A stretch of DNA of 64,000 bases. Origin: Staphylococcus condimenti (lineage in GTDB: Bacteria; Bacillota; Bacilli; Staphylococcales; Staphylococcaceae). Below the pieces are notes generated by a model. That model saw only the letters and a program-made list of their open reading frames with translations. It was not told where the DNA came from and ran no database searches. The translations under genes and the position numbers were made by a program. Positions 28,601 through 38,803 of this stretch are shown here, one piece after another. The stretch spans positions 558,001 through 622,000 of the forward strand of contig NZ_CP015114.1 of NCBI RefSeq assembly GCF_001618885.1, given 5' to 3'. Numbering within the stretch: the stretch's first letter is position 1; the number at the start of each line of letters is the position of its first letter.

Positions 28601-29974
28601 ACGTTCAAATTTATCAATAATCTCGCCATCATGTACTTTTACAGCGGCTAACTCAATAATTTTATCGTATTGGTTTGACAGTCCTGTTGTTTCCACGTCA
28701 AACACTACATACGTTGCATCTTTTAAAATACGGTCTGTCGGTTTATACGCAATCGGAACACCATCATCTACGAGCATTCCTTCCATACCATACAACATTT
28801 TAATGTCATTTTTTTCTGCAGCCGCAAAAGCATCAGGGAAGGCTTGTACAACATTATGATCTGTTACTGCTATTGCAGGATGTCCCCATTTAGCAGCTTG
28901 TGCTACATAATCACCGATATTGTTAATACCATCCATCTGGCTCATTGCAGTATGCAAGTGCAATTCAACACGTTTATCGTCCGCTTTATCTTGTTTTGGT
29001 GCTTTTTTGATTTCTTCAATGTCAGACATCATCATTACAAGATCACGTACAAATGTATCTTCTTCAATACGTCCTTGAGCACGTACCCATTTACCCACAC
29101 TTAGCGCTTTGAAATGTTCTAAGTCATCTTTATTTTTACGTGTGAACATTTTAAGTACAAGCGAATCAGTGTAGTCTGTTACTTTTAATTCAACGATATG
29201 ACGTCCACTTTTCAACTCTTTAATATTCATATCGAAAATAACGCCTTCAATAGCAACCTTGAATTCTTCTTCGATAATAGATTCGATTGGACGTACGTTA
29301 TCAACTTGAATAGGTTTGCCGATTTGGCATTTTGCTACTGTACTTTCATTGTTATCTTGTTGTTTCGCCTTTTCAGCTTTCATTTTTTCTAATTTTTCAG
29401 TAGCTTCTTTTGCACTTTGTTGATCTTCTTCTTGAATGTAAGCTTCTAGAGAAGCAAGATCTGCATCTTGTCCATCATTATCTGTTTCAAATACAATCTT
29501 ATTCACATCAAAGCCGCATTGGCGGTAAGCTTTAACTAAACTACCATTACATGCTTTATGGAAATAATCTCTTTCTACATCATTTGAAACCATTACTTTT
29601 AAAACGTCCCCTGACATAACCAAACGTTTTTGTTTCAACTGCCCTTTTACTTTTGGTGATAAACGCGTTTGATCTATACAATGGTTAAAATATTTCATCG
29701 CATGTTCATCTTGGTTCATAGTATTTTGAACTTTGAAATGCCAGTCGACTGTAGCAATGTCTTTGAATTCTTCAGTCAGTGCGTGAGTAAATAATAAGTA
29801 ATCTTCGTGAGATAAAAAATGTGGCAAGGTGATTTGGAATAGCCATGTGCGTGCTTTTGACGACACATCAATACGAGTTAATTCACTTTTTTCTAATATT
29901 TCAGGTTCTAACTGATTCGCAATTTTAATCTGATCGGCCAGAACTTTAAATTTTTCTTGATTTGTCATTGCCAA
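25661..29974 (-). CDS. polC: DNA polymerase III alpha subunit, Gram-positive PolC type
   Basis: 1437 residues. Domains in order are: N-terminal domain and OB fold (to about 325), PHP (starting VELHLHTAMSQMDGI), the inserted DEDDh 3'-5' exonuclease (starting TYVVFDVETTGLSNQYDKI near 420), a zinc motif (CPKCKKSEF ... KCECG near 905), the palm with PDIDLNFSGEYQPEA near 965, and fingers and C-terminal OB parts. It is the essential replicative polymerase. The start is TTG (M-A-M-T-N-Q-E-K), 8 bases after AAGGTGG, matching the S. aureus N-terminus. Confidence 0.97.
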   Translation of the reverse strand: MAMTNQEKFKVLADQIKIANQLEPEILEKSELTRIDVSSKARTWLFQITLPHFLSHEDYLLFTHALTEEFKDIATVDWHFKVQNTMNQDEHAMKYFNHCIDQTRLSPKVKGQLKQKRLVMSGDVLKVMVSNDVERDYFHKACNGSLVKAYRQCGFDVNKIVFETDNDGQDADLASLEAYIQEEDQQSAKEATEKLEKMKAEKAKQQDNNESTVAKCQIGKPIQVDNVRPIESIIEEEFKVAIEGVIFDMNIKELKSGRHIVELKVTDYTDSLVLKMFTRKNKDDLEHFKALSVGKWVRAQGRIEEDTFVRDLVMMMSDIEEIKKAPKQDKADDKRVELHLHTAMSQMDGINNIGDYVAQAAKWGHPAIAVTDHNVVQAFPDAFAAAEKNDIKMLYGMEGMLVDDGVPIAYKPTDRILKDATYVVFDVETTGLSNQYDKIIELAAVKVHDGEIIDKFERFSNPHERLSDTIKNLTHISDDMLVDAPEIDDVLTEFKEWVGDAIFVAHNASFDMGFIDTGYERAGLGNYTNGVIDTLELSRTINTEFGKHGLNFLAKKYGVELTQHHRAIYDTEATAYIFIKMLKQVEELGVTNHKDINQSLSNEDAYKRARPSHITILVQNQEGLKNLFKIVSESLVTYYYRTPRIPRSLLDEYREGLLIGTACDEGEVFTAVMQKDQSQVERIAKYYDYIEVQPPALYQDLIDRELIRDNKTMEEIYERLLKAGEAVNVPIVATGNVHYLNEHDSIARKILIASQPGNPLNRSTLPEAHFRTTDEMLDAFHFLGEEKAHEIVVENTQALADRIERVVPIKDKLYTPRMEGANEEIREMSYDNARKLYGDDLPQIVIDRLEKELESIIGNGFSVIYLISQRLVKKSLNDGYLVGSRGSVGSSFVATMTEITEVNPLPPHYICPKCKKSEFFNDGSVGSGFDLPDKKCECGAEMIKEGQDIPFETFLGFKGDKVPDIDLNFSGEYQPEAHNYTKVLFGEDKVFRAGTIGTVAEKTAFGYVKGYLNDQGIHKRGAEVDRLVKGCTGVKRTTGQHPGGIIVVPDYMDIYDFTPVQYPADDQSSPWMTTHFDFHSIHDNVLKLDILGHDDPTMIRMLQDLSGIDPKTVPVDDKETMRIFSTPESLGVTEEEIMCKTGTFGVPEFGTGFVRQMLEDTKPTTFSELVQISGLSHGTDVWLGNAQDLVRSGTCDLSGVIGCRDDIMVYLMYAGLEPSLAFKIMEAVRKGKGLQEEWEEIMKENNVPDWYLDSCKKIKYMFPKAHAAAYVLMAVRIAYFKVHYPLYYYASYFTVRASDFDLLTMIKDKEGIKAVVKDMYSKYMELGKKEKDVLTVLEIMNEMAHRGYRMQPISLEKSQAFEFIIEGDTLIPPFIAVPGLGENVAKRIVEAREEGPFLSKEDLNKKAGLSQKVIEYLDDLGSLPGLPDKAQLSIFDM

Positions 29975-30089
29975 GACAATTACCACCTTAACGATTTATT
30001 AAATAAAATTGTAGAACTGCAAAAAAAGAATTACAACTCAGTTGTTTGATAGAGGATGTCAGAGGAAACGTTGCAGTACTACATTTACG

Positions 30090-30123
30090 AAAAAACAGAA
30101 CCACACTTCAAAACAGCGTGGTT
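30090..30123 (-). terminator. Terminator-like hairpin in the polC leader
   Basis: On the minus strand AACCACGC pairs with GTGTGGTT and is followed by CTGTTTTTT. It lies about 40 bases downstream of a promoter and 115 bases upstream of polC, so it could end a short RNA or attenuate polC. Confidence 0.65.
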
Positions 30124-30159
30124 ACTTTTCTTACGTTCTTTTTTAGAAACATCTTATGT

Positions 30160-30168
30160 ATTATACCA
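30160..30168 (-). promoter_or_regulatory. Extended -10 promoter upstream of polC
   Basis: TGGTATAAT on the minus strand is an extended -10 element with only a weak -35 (TTTTAG) 17 bases upstream. It lies between the proS terminator and the polC start and is the only evident polC promoter. Confidence 0.6.
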
Positions 30169-30264
30169 AATTTTTCCTCATTCTAAAAACAGTAAAACTG
30201 CAATATGTGATGTAATGTTGCTTCGAAAGCCTATCGGAGTCGAATTAATAAGAAAACCAAAAAA

Positions 30265-30294
30265 TTCCGAAACCCTATTTAAAGAGCTTCGGAA
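30265..30294 (-). terminator. proS terminator
   Basis: TTCCGAA and TTCGGAA form the base of a stem with a 16-base loop, and on the minus strand six T follow. It lies 11 bases after proS. Confidence 0.75.
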
Positions 30295-30304
30295 AATGTT
30301 TTAC

Positions 30305-32005
30305 TTAGATTTGTGTATATAAGTTATCAATATAAGAAGCTAAGTTTGAAACTTCAACTTCATCACTTTCACCATTATCACGGCGTTTGACTTCAACGAT
30401 TCCTTCATCTGCACGTTTACCCACTACTACTCGAATTGGTAGACCAATTAAATCAGCATCATTGAATTTAACACCTGCGCGTTCTTTTCTATCATCATAA
30501 AGTACTTCATATGATTGTTGTAATTCAGCATAGAGTTGATCACCAAGTTCACGTTGATCATCTTTTTTAGGATTGATTGTAATCAAATGCAAGTCAAATG
30601 GTGTTACGGATTTTGGCCATATAATGCCATTGTCATCACTATTTTGTTCAACAATTGCACTCAATGTTCTTGATACACCGATACCATAACAACCCATAAT
30701 TAATGGCTTAGCTTTACCTTGATTATCTAAGAAAGTCGCGTTCATCGCTTCAGAATATTTTGTACCTAATTTGAAGACTTGACCTACTTCAATACCTTCA
30801 GCAAATTTAGCTTCACCTGATCCGTCACTTAAAGGTTCTCCTTCTAAGATGAAACGGAAGTCGCCGAACGCTTCTACATTAAAGTCACGCTCAGGATTAG
30901 CATTGATATAATGATAACCGTCTTCGTTGGCACCAATCACTAAATTAGGTGCATCTTGAACAAAGTTATCAGCATATACTTTAATTCCTTTTTCTTGGAC
31001 TGGACCGATTGATCCTGGTTTTGCGCCGATTAAGTTAATAATTTCATCTTGTGTCGCAAGCTCAATGTTATCTGTTTTGAAGTATGCTTTTAATTTCACA
31101 TCATTGATTTCATGATGACCTCGTACTAATACAATAATAAATTCTCCATCTACTTTAAAAATCATAGATTTCGTAATTTGTTCTAAAGGACGATTTAAGT
31201 AATCAGCGACCTCTTGTGCAGTATGCGCATCAGGTGTTCCAACTTTTTCTAATTCTAATAGTGCTTCGTTATTTTCTTTAAGTTCAAAAGGTACTTCAGC
31301 TTTTTCGATGTTAGCTGCATAATCACTGTTCTCACTGTAAACAATTGTATCTTCACCAATTTCGCTTAAAGCCATGAATTCGTGAGTATGACTTCCGCCA
31401 ATTGCACCAGAATCTGCAACAACTGGACGCGCATTTATACCGGCACGTTTAAAAATACGACTGTATGCATCATACATTTGGTTATACGTTTCATCCAATG
31501 ATGCTTCATCAGCGTGGAATGAATACGCATCTTTCATAATGAATTCGCGGCCGCGTAATAAACCGAAACGAGGACGTTTTTCATCTCTGAATTTAGATTG
31601 AATTTGGAAAAGTGTTAATGGTAATTGTTTATATGATTTCACTTCGTCACGAACAAGAGAAGTTACTACTTCTTCATGTGTTGGGCCTAAAGCAAATTGA
31701 CGACCGTTTCGATCTGTTAAACGCATTAATTCACTACCATAAGCTTCCCAACGACCTGACTCTTCCCACAACTCAGATGGTTGTAACGCAGGCATCAAAA
31801 TTTCTACAGCATCGATACTTTCCATTTCTTCACGTACGATTGCTGTGATTTTATTCAATACACGTGTCGCAAGCGGCAAGTAGCTATAAACTCCGCTTGT
31901 ACTTTGTTTAATTAAACCTGCTTTCAATAACAAACGATGACTTAATGCTTCAGCTTCAGCTGGTACTTCTCTCATCGTTGGTATAAATACTTTTGATTGT
32001 CTCAT
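30305..32005 (-). CDS. proS: Prolyl-tRNA synthetase
   Basis: 566 residues, bacterial class II type. Motif 2 ([21 protein letters not shown] near residue 136) and motif 3 ([13 protein letters not shown] near 445) flank the INS editing domain (about 225-400). The C-terminal anticodon-binding domain begins near 470 ([11 protein letters not shown]). It charges tRNA-Pro. It follows rseP by 21 bases, the usual rseP-proS pair. No T-box is visible upstream. Confidence 0.96.
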   Translation of the reverse strand: MRQSKVFIPTMREVPAEAEALSHRLLLKAGLIKQSTSGVYSYLPLATRVLNKITAIVREEMESIDAVEILMPALQPSELWEESGRWEAYGSELMRLTDRNGRQFALGPTHEEVVTSLVRDEVKSYKQLPLTLFQIQSKFRDEKRPRFGLLRGREFIMKDAYSFHADEASLDETYNQMYDAYSRIFKRAGINARPVVADSGAIGGSHTHEFMALSEIGEDTIVYSENSDYAANIEKAEVPFELKENNEALLELEKVGTPDAHTAQEVADYLNRPLEQITKSMIFKVDGEFIIVLVRGHHEINDVKLKAYFKTDNIELATQDEIINLIGAKPGSIGPVQEKGIKVYADNFVQDAPNLVIGANEDGYHYINANPERDFNVEAFGDFRFILEGEPLSDGSGEAKFAEGIEVGQVFKLGTKYSEAMNATFLDNQGKAKPLIMGCYGIGVSRTLSAIVEQNSDDNGIIWPKSVTPFDLHLITINPKKDDQRELGDQLYAELQQSYEVLYDDRKERAGVKFNDADLIGLPIRVVVGKRADEGIVEVKRRDNGESDEVEVSNLASYIDNLYTQI

Positions 32006-32026
32006 AAAACTATGATCCTCCGTTTC

Positions 32027-33307
32027 TTATAAGAAATAACGCTGTATGTCATTCCATGTTACTAATATCATAATGATAATGACAAAAATAGCACCTGCTC
32101 CGATAATATATGTTTCAGCTTTCTTATTCACTGGTTTTCTGAACACTGCTTCATATAAAACGAACAGTATACGTCCACCATCAAGTGCCGGAATCGGCAA
32201 TAAGTTCATTAAACCTAAATTGACACTTAAAAGTGCTGTCCAACCTATCAAGTTAATGATACCAGTTTTTACCACAGTATCAACATTATGATATATACCC
32301 ACCGGGCCATTCAACATGTCAAAGGAGAAATTGCCTGTAAAAATACTGCCGATCATTGCAACGATGGCTGTGAAAATTAATGTACCTGCTTTAACAAATT
32401 GTTGTACGCCTGCAGTTAAAGGTTCAATCAATGATGAATGTTCTGATTGAGGTTGATAGCCTAATTTATAAGAAATTTTAGGACTTACTTTAGTGCCTTC
32501 TTTCACTTTTTTAGGTGTTACTTCTACTGTTTTATTTTTACCATCTCTGTCATAAGTCAATTTCACAGGTTTATCTTTATTGCTGTCTAATGCTTTTTGA
32601 ATATCATCGAATGTACTGATTTTGTGCGATCCGATTTGTTCAATTTTATCTCCTGCTTTTAACCCTGCTTCTTGTGCCGGATAATTGTCTGCAACTTGCT
32701 TAATAGAGTTAGTCGGTGTGCCTTGGTAATATGCAAGACCAATAAATATCACTAACGCTAAAATAAAGTTGAATAATGGACCAGCAAATAATGTTAAGAA
32801 CTTTTGATACGGTTTTTTATGCATAAATTGACGGTTACGTGGCGCAATTTGGATTAAACTGCCGCCTTCAACAAAATATGCTTCTTTTGCGATATAAAAA
32901 CGATGTCTTTCATCGTCGTAAGATGTAATACCTTCTACATACATTTTATCTTTGAAATCGGATTTTTTAATTTCAATAACTTCTGCTTGTTGGAATTTAT
33001 GCTGATCATCTAAGATAATGTGAGTAATTTCATCTTTGTCATTCAATTTAATTTTGACTGACATACCAGGTTCAACTGGTACTTCATCAATACCATCACC
33101 AGCCATTCGCACATATCCGCCTACTGGTAATAATCTTATTGTATATAATGTTTCATTTTTTCTAAAACTGAATATCTTGGGTCCCATGCCGATAGCAAAT
33201 TCAGGACACATAATTCCTGCGCGTTTTGCGAAAAACATGTGGCCGTACTCATGAACGGAAACTAAGACACCAAAAACGATAATAAACGCTAATATAGTAA
33301 TTATCAA
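32027..33307 (-). CDS. rseP: Intramembrane metalloprotease RseP
   Basis: 426 residues, site-2 protease family. HEYGH (HExxH) is in the first membrane helix near residue 19. A PDZ domain follows (about 200-270, [22 protein letters not shown]). The third metal ligand is in [14 protein letters not shown] near 375, with a final membrane helix. It cleaves membrane-bound substrates such as anti-sigma factors or signal-peptide remnants; the substrate in staphylococci is not visible here. Confidence 0.95.
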   Translation of the reverse strand: MIITILAFIIVFGVLVSVHEYGHMFFAKRAGIMCPEFAIGMGPKIFSFRKNETLYTIRLLPVGGYVRMAGDGIDEVPVEPGMSVKIKLNDKDEITHIILDDQHKFQQAEVIEIKKSDFKDKMYVEGITSYDDERHRFYIAKEAYFVEGGSLIQIAPRNRQFMHKKPYQKFLTLFAGPLFNFILALVIFIGLAYYQGTPTNSIKQVADNYPAQEAGLKAGDKIEQIGSHKISTFDDIQKALDSNKDKPVKLTYDRDGKNKTVEVTPKKVKEGTKVSPKISYKLGYQPQSEHSSLIEPLTAGVQQFVKAGTLIFTAIVAMIGSIFTGNFSFDMLNGPVGIYHNVDTVVKTGIINLIGWTALLSVNLGLMNLLPIPALDGGRILFVLYEAVFRKPVNKKAETYIIGAGAIFVIIIMILVTWNDIQRYFL

Positions 33308-33353
33308 AATGGGCCACCTCTAATTAAGATTTCATTTCTCTGAAGTATCGACG

Positions 33354-33412
33354 GAGATAAGTGCATTTATCTCGCAAATACTTATGAGATATGTAAGTTG
33401 AAAATTTTCAAC
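33354..33412. repeat. Two perfect inverted repeats in the rseP leader
   Basis: GAGATAA (33354-33360) pairs with TTATCTC (33367-33373) over a six-base loop. A separate 16-base perfect palindrome, GTTGAAAATTTTCAAC, lies at 33397-33412. Both sit in the 170-base gap between the cdsA terminator and rseP. Either could be an mRNA hairpin or an operator. Confidence 0.5.
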
Positions 33413-33478
33413 ATAATATATTATATTAATGATATTTTGAGCCATGTACAAGTAATATGTTAAGCGCTGATACAGAAA

Positions 33479-33533
33479 AAGGCATGCCGATGTGCAAACG
33501 TCTTTCTATTTGTTCGCAATTCTCACATGCCTT
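33479..33533 (-). terminator. cdsA terminator
   Basis: AAGGCATG pairs with CATGCCTT around a long, partly paired loop, and on the minus strand TTTTT is formed at its end. It lies 8 bases after the cdsA stop. Confidence 0.75.
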
Positions 33534-33540
33534 ACAATTA

Positions 33541-34323
33541 TTAATTTTGCAGTAATAAAATGTTAAGTAATGGTAAAACAAACATGAAACTGTCAAAACG
33601 GTCAAGAATGCCGCCGTGTCCAGGTAAAATTTTACCAGAATCTTTCACACCAAAATGACGCTTAAATCCAGATTCAACCAAATCACCAAGTTGGCCAAAC
33701 ATACTTAAAATGATTGTAACTAGAAGCATTATCCAAATGTTGATATCGAAATCAACAAAGAATTGCATAATAAGCGGTACTAATAAACTGCAAAGTACAC
33801 CGCCGATAAATCCTTCAATAGTTTTATTCGGGCTGATAACTGGCCATAATTTGTGTTTTCCGAAAGCACGCCCAAATAAGTATGCACCAGTATCTGTTGT
33901 CCAAACTACTAAGAAGGCAAATAAAATAAATGCTAACCCAGCTTCACGCGTTTCATATAAGTACATAAATCCAATACCGACATAAGCCACTGACATTAAA
34001 CAAAAAGCTGCATCAATGAAACTGAAGCGGTTTTTAGACATGACAGTATAACTTAAAATTACAAAACTCATAATAATAAGCCCTTTTAATTGTACTGCAG
34101 CTACCCATGCTCCTAAATCATGAGGCAGCATAATGATAATCAAACCGAGTGCACTAATAATCCCTGGTATTGAAATAAAACGGATTTTATTCATATTCAA
34201 TAATTCTTTTAGTGCGATGAGGGCCAAGATGTAAGAGAAATACATCAATAAAGGTCCGCCGATAATCAGTATGGGTAAAAAGATTAACAAAGCAATAATT
34301 GCCGTTACCGTTCTAACTCTCAT
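33541..34323 (-). CDS. cdsA: Phosphatidate cytidylyltransferase
   Basis: 260 residues, about eight membrane helices. The CdsA signature is complete near the C-terminus ([20 protein letters not shown], then GGILDRFDS). It makes CDP-diacylglycerol from phosphatidic acid and CTP, the precursor used by PgsA in this same window. It follows uppS by 17 bases, the conserved uppS-cdsA pair. Confidence 0.95.
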   Translation of the reverse strand: MRVRTVTAIIALLIFLPILIIGGPLLMYFSYILALIALKELLNMNKIRFISIPGIISALGLIIIMLPHDLGAWVAAVQLKGLIIMSFVILSYTVMSKNRFSFIDAAFCLMSVAYVGIGFMYLYETREAGLAFILFAFLVVWTTDTGAYLFGRAFGKHKLWPVISPNKTIEGFIGGVLCSLLVPLIMQFFVDFDINIWIMLLVTIILSMFGQLGDLVESGFKRHFGVKDSGKILPGHGGILDRFDSFMFVLPLLNILLLQN

Positions 34324-34340
34324 AATATACTCCTATCTTC

Positions 34341-35108
34341 CTATAATAAACCACCGAAACGACGCTGTCTTTTCTGGTAAATTTTAATACAATTTTTAAG
34401 TTCTTCTTCATCAAAATCCGGCCAAAGTTTTTGGTCAAATATAAACTCGCTATATGAAATCTGCCAAATTAAAAAGTTGCTGATACGTTGTTCTCCTGAT
34501 GTTCTAATTAACAATTCTGGATCAGGATATTGGCTTGTCATTAAGTAATTATTAATTGTTTCTTCAGTAATATCACTACTCTTCTGACCTCGCTCAATCA
34601 TATCATCAAACATACGTCGAACGCTATCTGTAATTTCAGCACGTCCGCCATAATTAATAGCAAATATTAATTTCAAACCATCATTTTGTGCTGTTTTTTC
34701 CTTAGCATGATTGATTGCTTTCATTGTAGAAGCTGGTAAATCATCCGTAAAGCCAATTGTCTCTACTTTTACGTTTCTCTCTATCAATTCAGGAAGAAAT
34801 GTTTTTAAGAAATTAACAGGCAAGTTCATTATATAGTTTACTTCTTGTTCAGGACGGGACCAATTTTCAGTTGAGAAGGCGTATAAAGTTAAATATTTTA
34901 CACCGATATCATTTGCAGCTCTAGTAATTTTTTTAATTGTTTGCATACCTTCATAATGCCCTTTAATTCTCGGCATTTTACGTTTCTTCGCCCAACGGCC
35001 ATTACCATCCATGATAATCGCTATATGTTCGGGTATATTATGTAAATCTAAATCTGAATATGTCCCATCAGCTTCAGATTGATTCTTATTTTTTAGCTTT
35101 TTAAACAT
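34341..35108 (-). CDS. uppS: Undecaprenyl diphosphate synthase (UppS)
   Basis: 255 residues. The cis-prenyltransferase motifs are complete: IAIIMDGNGRWAKKR near residue 30, YLTLYAFSTENWSRP near 95 and LLIRTSGEQRISNFLIWQ near 203. It condenses isopentenyl diphosphate onto farnesyl diphosphate to give the C55 carrier for peptidoglycan and teichoic acid. A charged N-terminal extension of about 25 residues is normal for staphylococci. Confidence 0.96.
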   Translation of the reverse strand: MFKKLKNKNQSEADGTYSDLDLHNIPEHIAIIMDGNGRWAKKRKMPRIKGHYEGMQTIKKITRAANDIGVKYLTLYAFSTENWSRPEQEVNYIMNLPVNFLKTFLPELIERNVKVETIGFTDDLPASTMKAINHAKEKTAQNDGLKLIFAINYGGRAEITDSVRRMFDDMIERGQKSSDITEETINNYLMTSQYPDPELLIRTSGEQRISNFLIWQISYSEFIFDQKLWPDFDEEELKNCIKIYQKRQRRFGGLL

Positions 35109-35215
35109 GGTCTATCCTCCGAGCTCAATCTATCTCTGTTACATTATAATAGATTATTCATGCAATTATCTATCATTTTATCACACTCGTTAATAGCAAT
35201 GAATAGAACAATTAA

Positions 35216-35249
35216 AAAACTGTACCAAAGTCTTAGTTGGTACAGTTTT
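35216..35249 (-). terminator. frr terminator
   Basis: AAAACTGTACCAA and TTGGTACAGTTTT form a perfect 13-base stem with an 8-base loop. The stem base supplies the A and T tracts. It separates pyrH-frr from uppS-cdsA. Confidence 0.92.
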
Positions 35250-35288
35250 GGTCACAATATTTTCAACTCATTTATTTCGCGCGAGATA

Positions 35289-35843
35289 TTATACTGACAT
35301 GATGTCTTTTTCTTTTTCTTCTAATACTTTATCTACTTCTTTGATAGATTCATCAGTAATTTTTTGAACATCATCAGTGCCAGTACGTAATTCATCTTCA
35401 GAAATAACGCCTTCTTTTTCATCTTTCTTCAAATCATCATTACTGTCGCGACGGATATTACGGATAGAAACTTTTGCATTTTCTCCCATTTTTTTAACGT
35501 CTTTAACTAATTCTTTACGACGTTCTTCAGTTAATGCAGGGACCATAATACGGATTACTTCGCCGTCACTAGATGGATTTACACCTAAGTTAGCTGCATT
35601 AATCGCACGTTCGATATCAGATAAAGAAGTTTTATCATATGGTGAAACTACTAATAAACGTGGTTCAGGAACATTGATGCTTGCTAATTGTTGAACTGGA
35701 GTTGGTGCTCCATAATAATCTACTTTTACACCAGCAAGCAAATTAGAATTTGCACGACCGGCATTAATAGTAGCTAGTTCGCGTGACAAACTTTCAATTG
35801 ACTTTTTCATTCTTGATCTAGTTTCGCTTAAAATGTCGCTCAT
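35289..35843 (-). CDS. frr: Ribosome recycling factor
   Basis: 184 residues, the standard length, with the long helical domain and [20 protein letters not shown] near residue 42. With EF-G it splits the post-termination ribosome. The start MSDILSETR is chosen because AGGTGTAA lies just upstream. It follows pyrH by 17 bases. Confidence 0.96.
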   Translation of the reverse strand: MSDILSETRSRMKKSIESLSRELATINAGRANSNLLAGVKVDYYGAPTPVQQLASINVPEPRLLVVSPYDKTSLSDIERAINAANLGVNPSSDGEVIRIMVPALTEERRKELVKDVKKMGENAKVSIRNIRRDSNDDLKKDEKEGVISEDELRTGTDDVQKITDESIKEVDKVLEEKEKDIMSV

Positions 35844-35860
35844 CTTATTACACCTCAAAT

Positions 35861-36583
35861 TTATTTTGTAATTGTAGTACCGATTTTTTCGCCCTTAACA
35901 GCACGTTTAATATTTCCCTCTTCAGTAATAGAGAACACATTCAATGGAATGTTATTATCCATACAGAATGATGCTGCAGTAGAGTCCATGATTTGAAGAC
36001 CATCTTGAAGCATTTGGATATATGTTAAGTGCTCATATTTTTCTGCGTTTTTATCAACTTTAGGGTCTGCTGAATAAACGCCATCTACATTATTTTTACC
36101 CATTAGAATTACATCAGCTTCAACTTCAGCAGCTCTTAGAGCAGCTGTTGTATCTGTTGAGAAGTAAGGGTTGCCGATACCAGCCGCGAAAATTACAACA
36201 CGTTTTTTCTCTAAATGTCTGATTGCACGACGTCTGATATATGGTTCTGCAACTTGTTTCATTTCGATTGAAGTTAAAACACGTGTATCGCAATCTAATT
36301 GTTCTAAGCTGTCTTGGAGTGCTAGAGCATTCATAACTGTAGCTAACATACCCATATAGTCTGCAGTACCACGGTCCATACCAAGATCACTACCTGTTTT
36401 ACCTCTCCAGATATTTCCGCCGCCAACAATTACTGCAATTTCACAATCTAATTCAACAACTTCAGCAATTTGTTTTGCAACACTTTTAATAATAATTGGA
36501 TTAATACCAAATCCCTTTTCTCCTGCAAGGGCTTCTCCACTTAGTTTCAAGACAACGCGATTATATTTAGAAGTTTCAGCCAT
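35861..36583 (-). CDS. pyrH: UMP kinase
   Basis: 240 residues, amino-acid-kinase fold: [12 protein letters not shown] near residue 10, VGGGNIWRG near 52, [17 protein letters not shown] near 67 and [12 protein letters not shown] near 160. It phosphorylates UMP to UDP in pyrimidine nucleotide synthesis. The start MAETSKYNR is chosen because AGGATAGG lies just upstream; the longer frame would run into the tsf terminator stem. Confidence 0.96.
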   Translation of the reverse strand: MAETSKYNRVVLKLSGEALAGEKGFGINPIIIKSVAKQIAEVVELDCEIAVIVGGGNIWRGKTGSDLGMDRGTADYMGMLATVMNALALQDSLEQLDCDTRVLTSIEMKQVAEPYIRRRAIRHLEKKRVVIFAAGIGNPYFSTDTTAALRAAEVEADVILMGKNNVDGVYSADPKVDKNAEKYEHLTYIQMLQDGLQIMDSTAASFCMDNNIPLNVFSITEEGNIKRAVKGEKIGTTITK

Positions 36584-36626
36584 TTTCCTATCCTCTCTAT
36601 CGTAAAAATATGTAAGTGATACAAGT

Positions 36627-36695
36627 AAAGAAGACACAGAAGGTATGTCCGATACAAATGTGTTCATTTATATAGATATACAAGGTGTCTTCTTT
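36627..36695 (-). terminator. Long-range hairpin after tsf
   Basis: AAAGAAGACAC (36627-36637) and GTGTCTTCTTT (36685-36695) are perfectly complementary over 11 bases with a 47-base loop. Only a short T-run follows on the minus strand. It may slow or partly end tsf transcripts before pyrH. Confidence 0.55.
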
Positions 36696-36717
36696 CTTGT
36701 TCAACAACTTAGTAAAA

Positions 36718-37599
36718 TTATTTCATTTGTCCTTTTACTTCATCAGCAAAGTTTTCTTCACGTTTTTCCATACCTTCGCCTACTTCATAACGAACAAAGT
36801 CAGTTAATTTACCGCCTTTAGATTTTAAGAACTGTTCTACAGTTACGTCTGGATCTTTAACGAAGTTTTGGTCAACTGCGCAAATTTCTTGTAAATATTT
36901 GCGTAAACGGCCTTCAACCATTTTTTCAACGATTTTTTCTGGTTTACCTTCATTTAAAGCTTGTTGTTTTAAAACTTCTTTTTCGTGAGCAATTTCGTCT
37001 TGGCTTACTTGTTCAGAAGAAACATATTTAGGGTTGATAGCAGCGATGTGCATAGCAACATCTTTAGCAGCTTCTTCGTCAGTAGTACCTTCAACTACTG
37101 CTAACACACCAATACGTCCGCCCATGTGCAAGTAAGCACCAAAAGCATCATTGTCGCCTTTAGATCTGATTGCAAAACGACGCAAGCTTAATTTTTCTCC
37201 GATAGTTGAGATTGCTTTATTGATACGTTCTTTAACAGTTTCGCCTGAAGACATTTTAGTTTCCATTAAAGCATCAACAGATTCTGGTTTAGTTTCAAGA
37301 ATATGTTTCGCAAGTTCTTTTACTAATTCTTGGAAACCTTCGTTACGCGCAACAAAGTCAGTTTCAGCATTGATTTCAACGATAACTGCATCGTTTCCGT
37401 CAACTTCAACATGAGTCATACCTTCAGCAGCAATACGATCTGCTTTTTTAGCAGCTTTTGCAATACCTTTTTCACGTAGGTAGTCGATTGCTTTTTCGAT
37501 GTCACCATCAGTTGCTTCAAGCGCTTTTTTACAATCCATCATACCTGCGCCAGTTCTTTCGCGTAATTCTTTAACTAATTTAGCTGTAACTTGTGCCAT
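36718..37599 (-). CDS. tsf: Elongation factor Ts
   Basis: 293 residues. The N-terminal UBA-like helix bundle ([21 protein letters not shown]) and the core EF-Tu-binding [11 protein letters not shown] near residue 80 are complete. It is the GDP/GTP exchange factor for EF-Tu. It follows rpsB, the universal order. Confidence 0.97.
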   Translation of the reverse strand: MAQVTAKLVKELRERTGAGMMDCKKALEATDGDIEKAIDYLREKGIAKAAKKADRIAAEGMTHVEVDGNDAVIVEINAETDFVARNEGFQELVKELAKHILETKPESVDALMETKMSSGETVKERINKAISTIGEKLSLRRFAIRSKGDNDAFGAYLHMGGRIGVLAVVEGTTDEEAAKDVAMHIAAINPKYVSSEQVSQDEIAHEKEVLKQQALNEGKPEKIVEKMVEGRLRKYLQEICAVDQNFVKDPDVTVEQFLKSKGGKLTDFVRYEVGEGMEKREENFADEVKGQMK

Positions 37600-37789
37600 T
37601 CATTTTTCCTCCATTTATATAACGTAATAATCATTTCAAATACAGTATATCAGTTCTTAATATGAATATAACTCTATTTGCCTTGCATTAAACTTACAAT
37701 ATCTGATTATTCATTTATTTTATTACAACTTCATACACAAAGTAATATTTGTGTTTTGAAGTTCATTTTTTATTAATATTCTTTTTAAA

Positions 37790-37826
37790 AAAAGGTGATA
37801 AGCTTTTAATATCTTATCACCCTTTT
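37790..37826 (-). terminator. rpsB terminator
   Basis: AAGGTGATAAG pairs with CTTATCACC around a 10-base loop, flanked by A7 on the left and T5 on the right. It lies between rpsB and tsf, so tsf is transcribed by read-through or by its own promoter. Confidence 0.85.
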
Positions 37827-37836
37827 TGAATTATTC

Positions 37837-38619
37837 TTAGTTTGATTCAACAGAAGTTTCTTTAACTTCTTCTACTTCAACAACTTCATCTTCATTTAAG
37901 TCGATGTTTTGTTCAGCAGCTACTTCTTCATTTGAAACACCTTGTTGACCTTCTAAGACTGCATCTGCCATTTTACCAGTTAATAATTTAACGGCACGGA
38001 TTGCATCGTCGTTTGCTGGAATAACGTAATCAATTTCATCTGGATCGCAGTTAGTATCAACGATACCTACGATTGGGATGCGTAATTTACGTGCTTCAGC
38101 AATAGCGTTGCGCTCTTTACGAGGATCAACTACGAATAATGCTTGAGGCATTGATTTCATATCACGAATACCGCCTAAGAATTTGATTAAACGGTCGTAT
38201 TCTTTTTTGATTTCAACTACTTCTTTTTTAGGTAATACTTCGAATAAACCGTCTTCTTCCATTTTTTCAATTTCAGAAATACGTTTTACACGTTTAGAGA
38301 TTGTTTTATAGTTAGTCAAGATTCCGCCTAACCATCTTTGGTTAACGTAGAATTGACCAGCACGTTCTGCTTCATTTTTAATAGATTCTTGTGCTTGTTT
38401 TTTAGTACCTACGAATAAGACTTTACCGCCGTCTTCAGATACTTGTTTAAGGAAGTTGTACGCTTCGTCAACTTTTTTCACTGTTTTTTGTAAGTCGATG
38501 ATATAGATACCATTTCTTTCAGTGAAAATATATTTTTTCATTTTTGGGTTCCAACGGCGTGTTTGGTGACCGAAGTGAACACCTGCTTCTAGCAATTGTT
38601 TCATTGAAATTACTGCCAT
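37837..38619 (-). CDS. rpsB: 30S ribosomal protein S2
   Basis: 260 residues. The family core is complete ([20 protein letters not shown] at the start, [13 protein letters not shown] near 96, [20 protein letters not shown] near 180), followed by an acidic C-terminal tail of about 35 residues. S2 binds the 30S neck late in assembly and is needed for bS1-type mRNA contacts. Confidence 0.97.
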   Translation of the reverse strand: MAVISMKQLLEAGVHFGHQTRRWNPKMKKYIFTERNGIYIIDLQKTVKKVDEAYNFLKQVSEDGGKVLFVGTKKQAQESIKNEAERAGQFYVNQRWLGGILTNYKTISKRVKRISEIEKMEEDGLFEVLPKKEVVEIKKEYDRLIKFLGGIRDMKSMPQALFVVDPRKERNAIAEARKLRIPIVGIVDTNCDPDEIDYVIPANDDAIRAVKLLTGKMADAVLEGQQGVSNEEVAAEQNIDLNEDEVVEVEEVKETSVESN

Positions 38620-38639
38620 GATTAAAATCCTCCAATTTG

Positions 38640-38750
38640 GTTATTTTCCTCCACAAAAAGCTCGTATAAAAACGACGAAATTAACATCGCACCCTTTATA
38701 CTTTAGCTTTTCATGTGCGTTATCGGCTCTTTAGCCGTCATTAAATATAA
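38640..38750 (-). promoter_or_regulatory. Structured rpsB leader
   Basis: The 180-base gap between codY and rpsB contains complementary segments on the transcribed strand (GACGGCTAAAGAGCCGATA, then AAAAGCT pairing with AGCTTTT near the ribosome site). rpsB mRNAs often carry an S2-binding leader. The role here is inferred from position. Confidence 0.4.
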
Positions 38751-38803
38751 CATATTTCATTTTATAAAGCAATAATGAAAACTAAGTGTTACAAAATAAA
38801 TGA

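Noticed and set aside
30056..30322. Plus-strand reading frame of 88 codons between polC and proS
   Set aside because: It has no ribosome site, overlaps the 3' end of proS and covers the terminators and promoter of the opposite strand.
33308..33475. T-box riboswitch for proS
   Set aside because: No specifier stem and no conserved T-box sequence is present; proS follows rseP closely.
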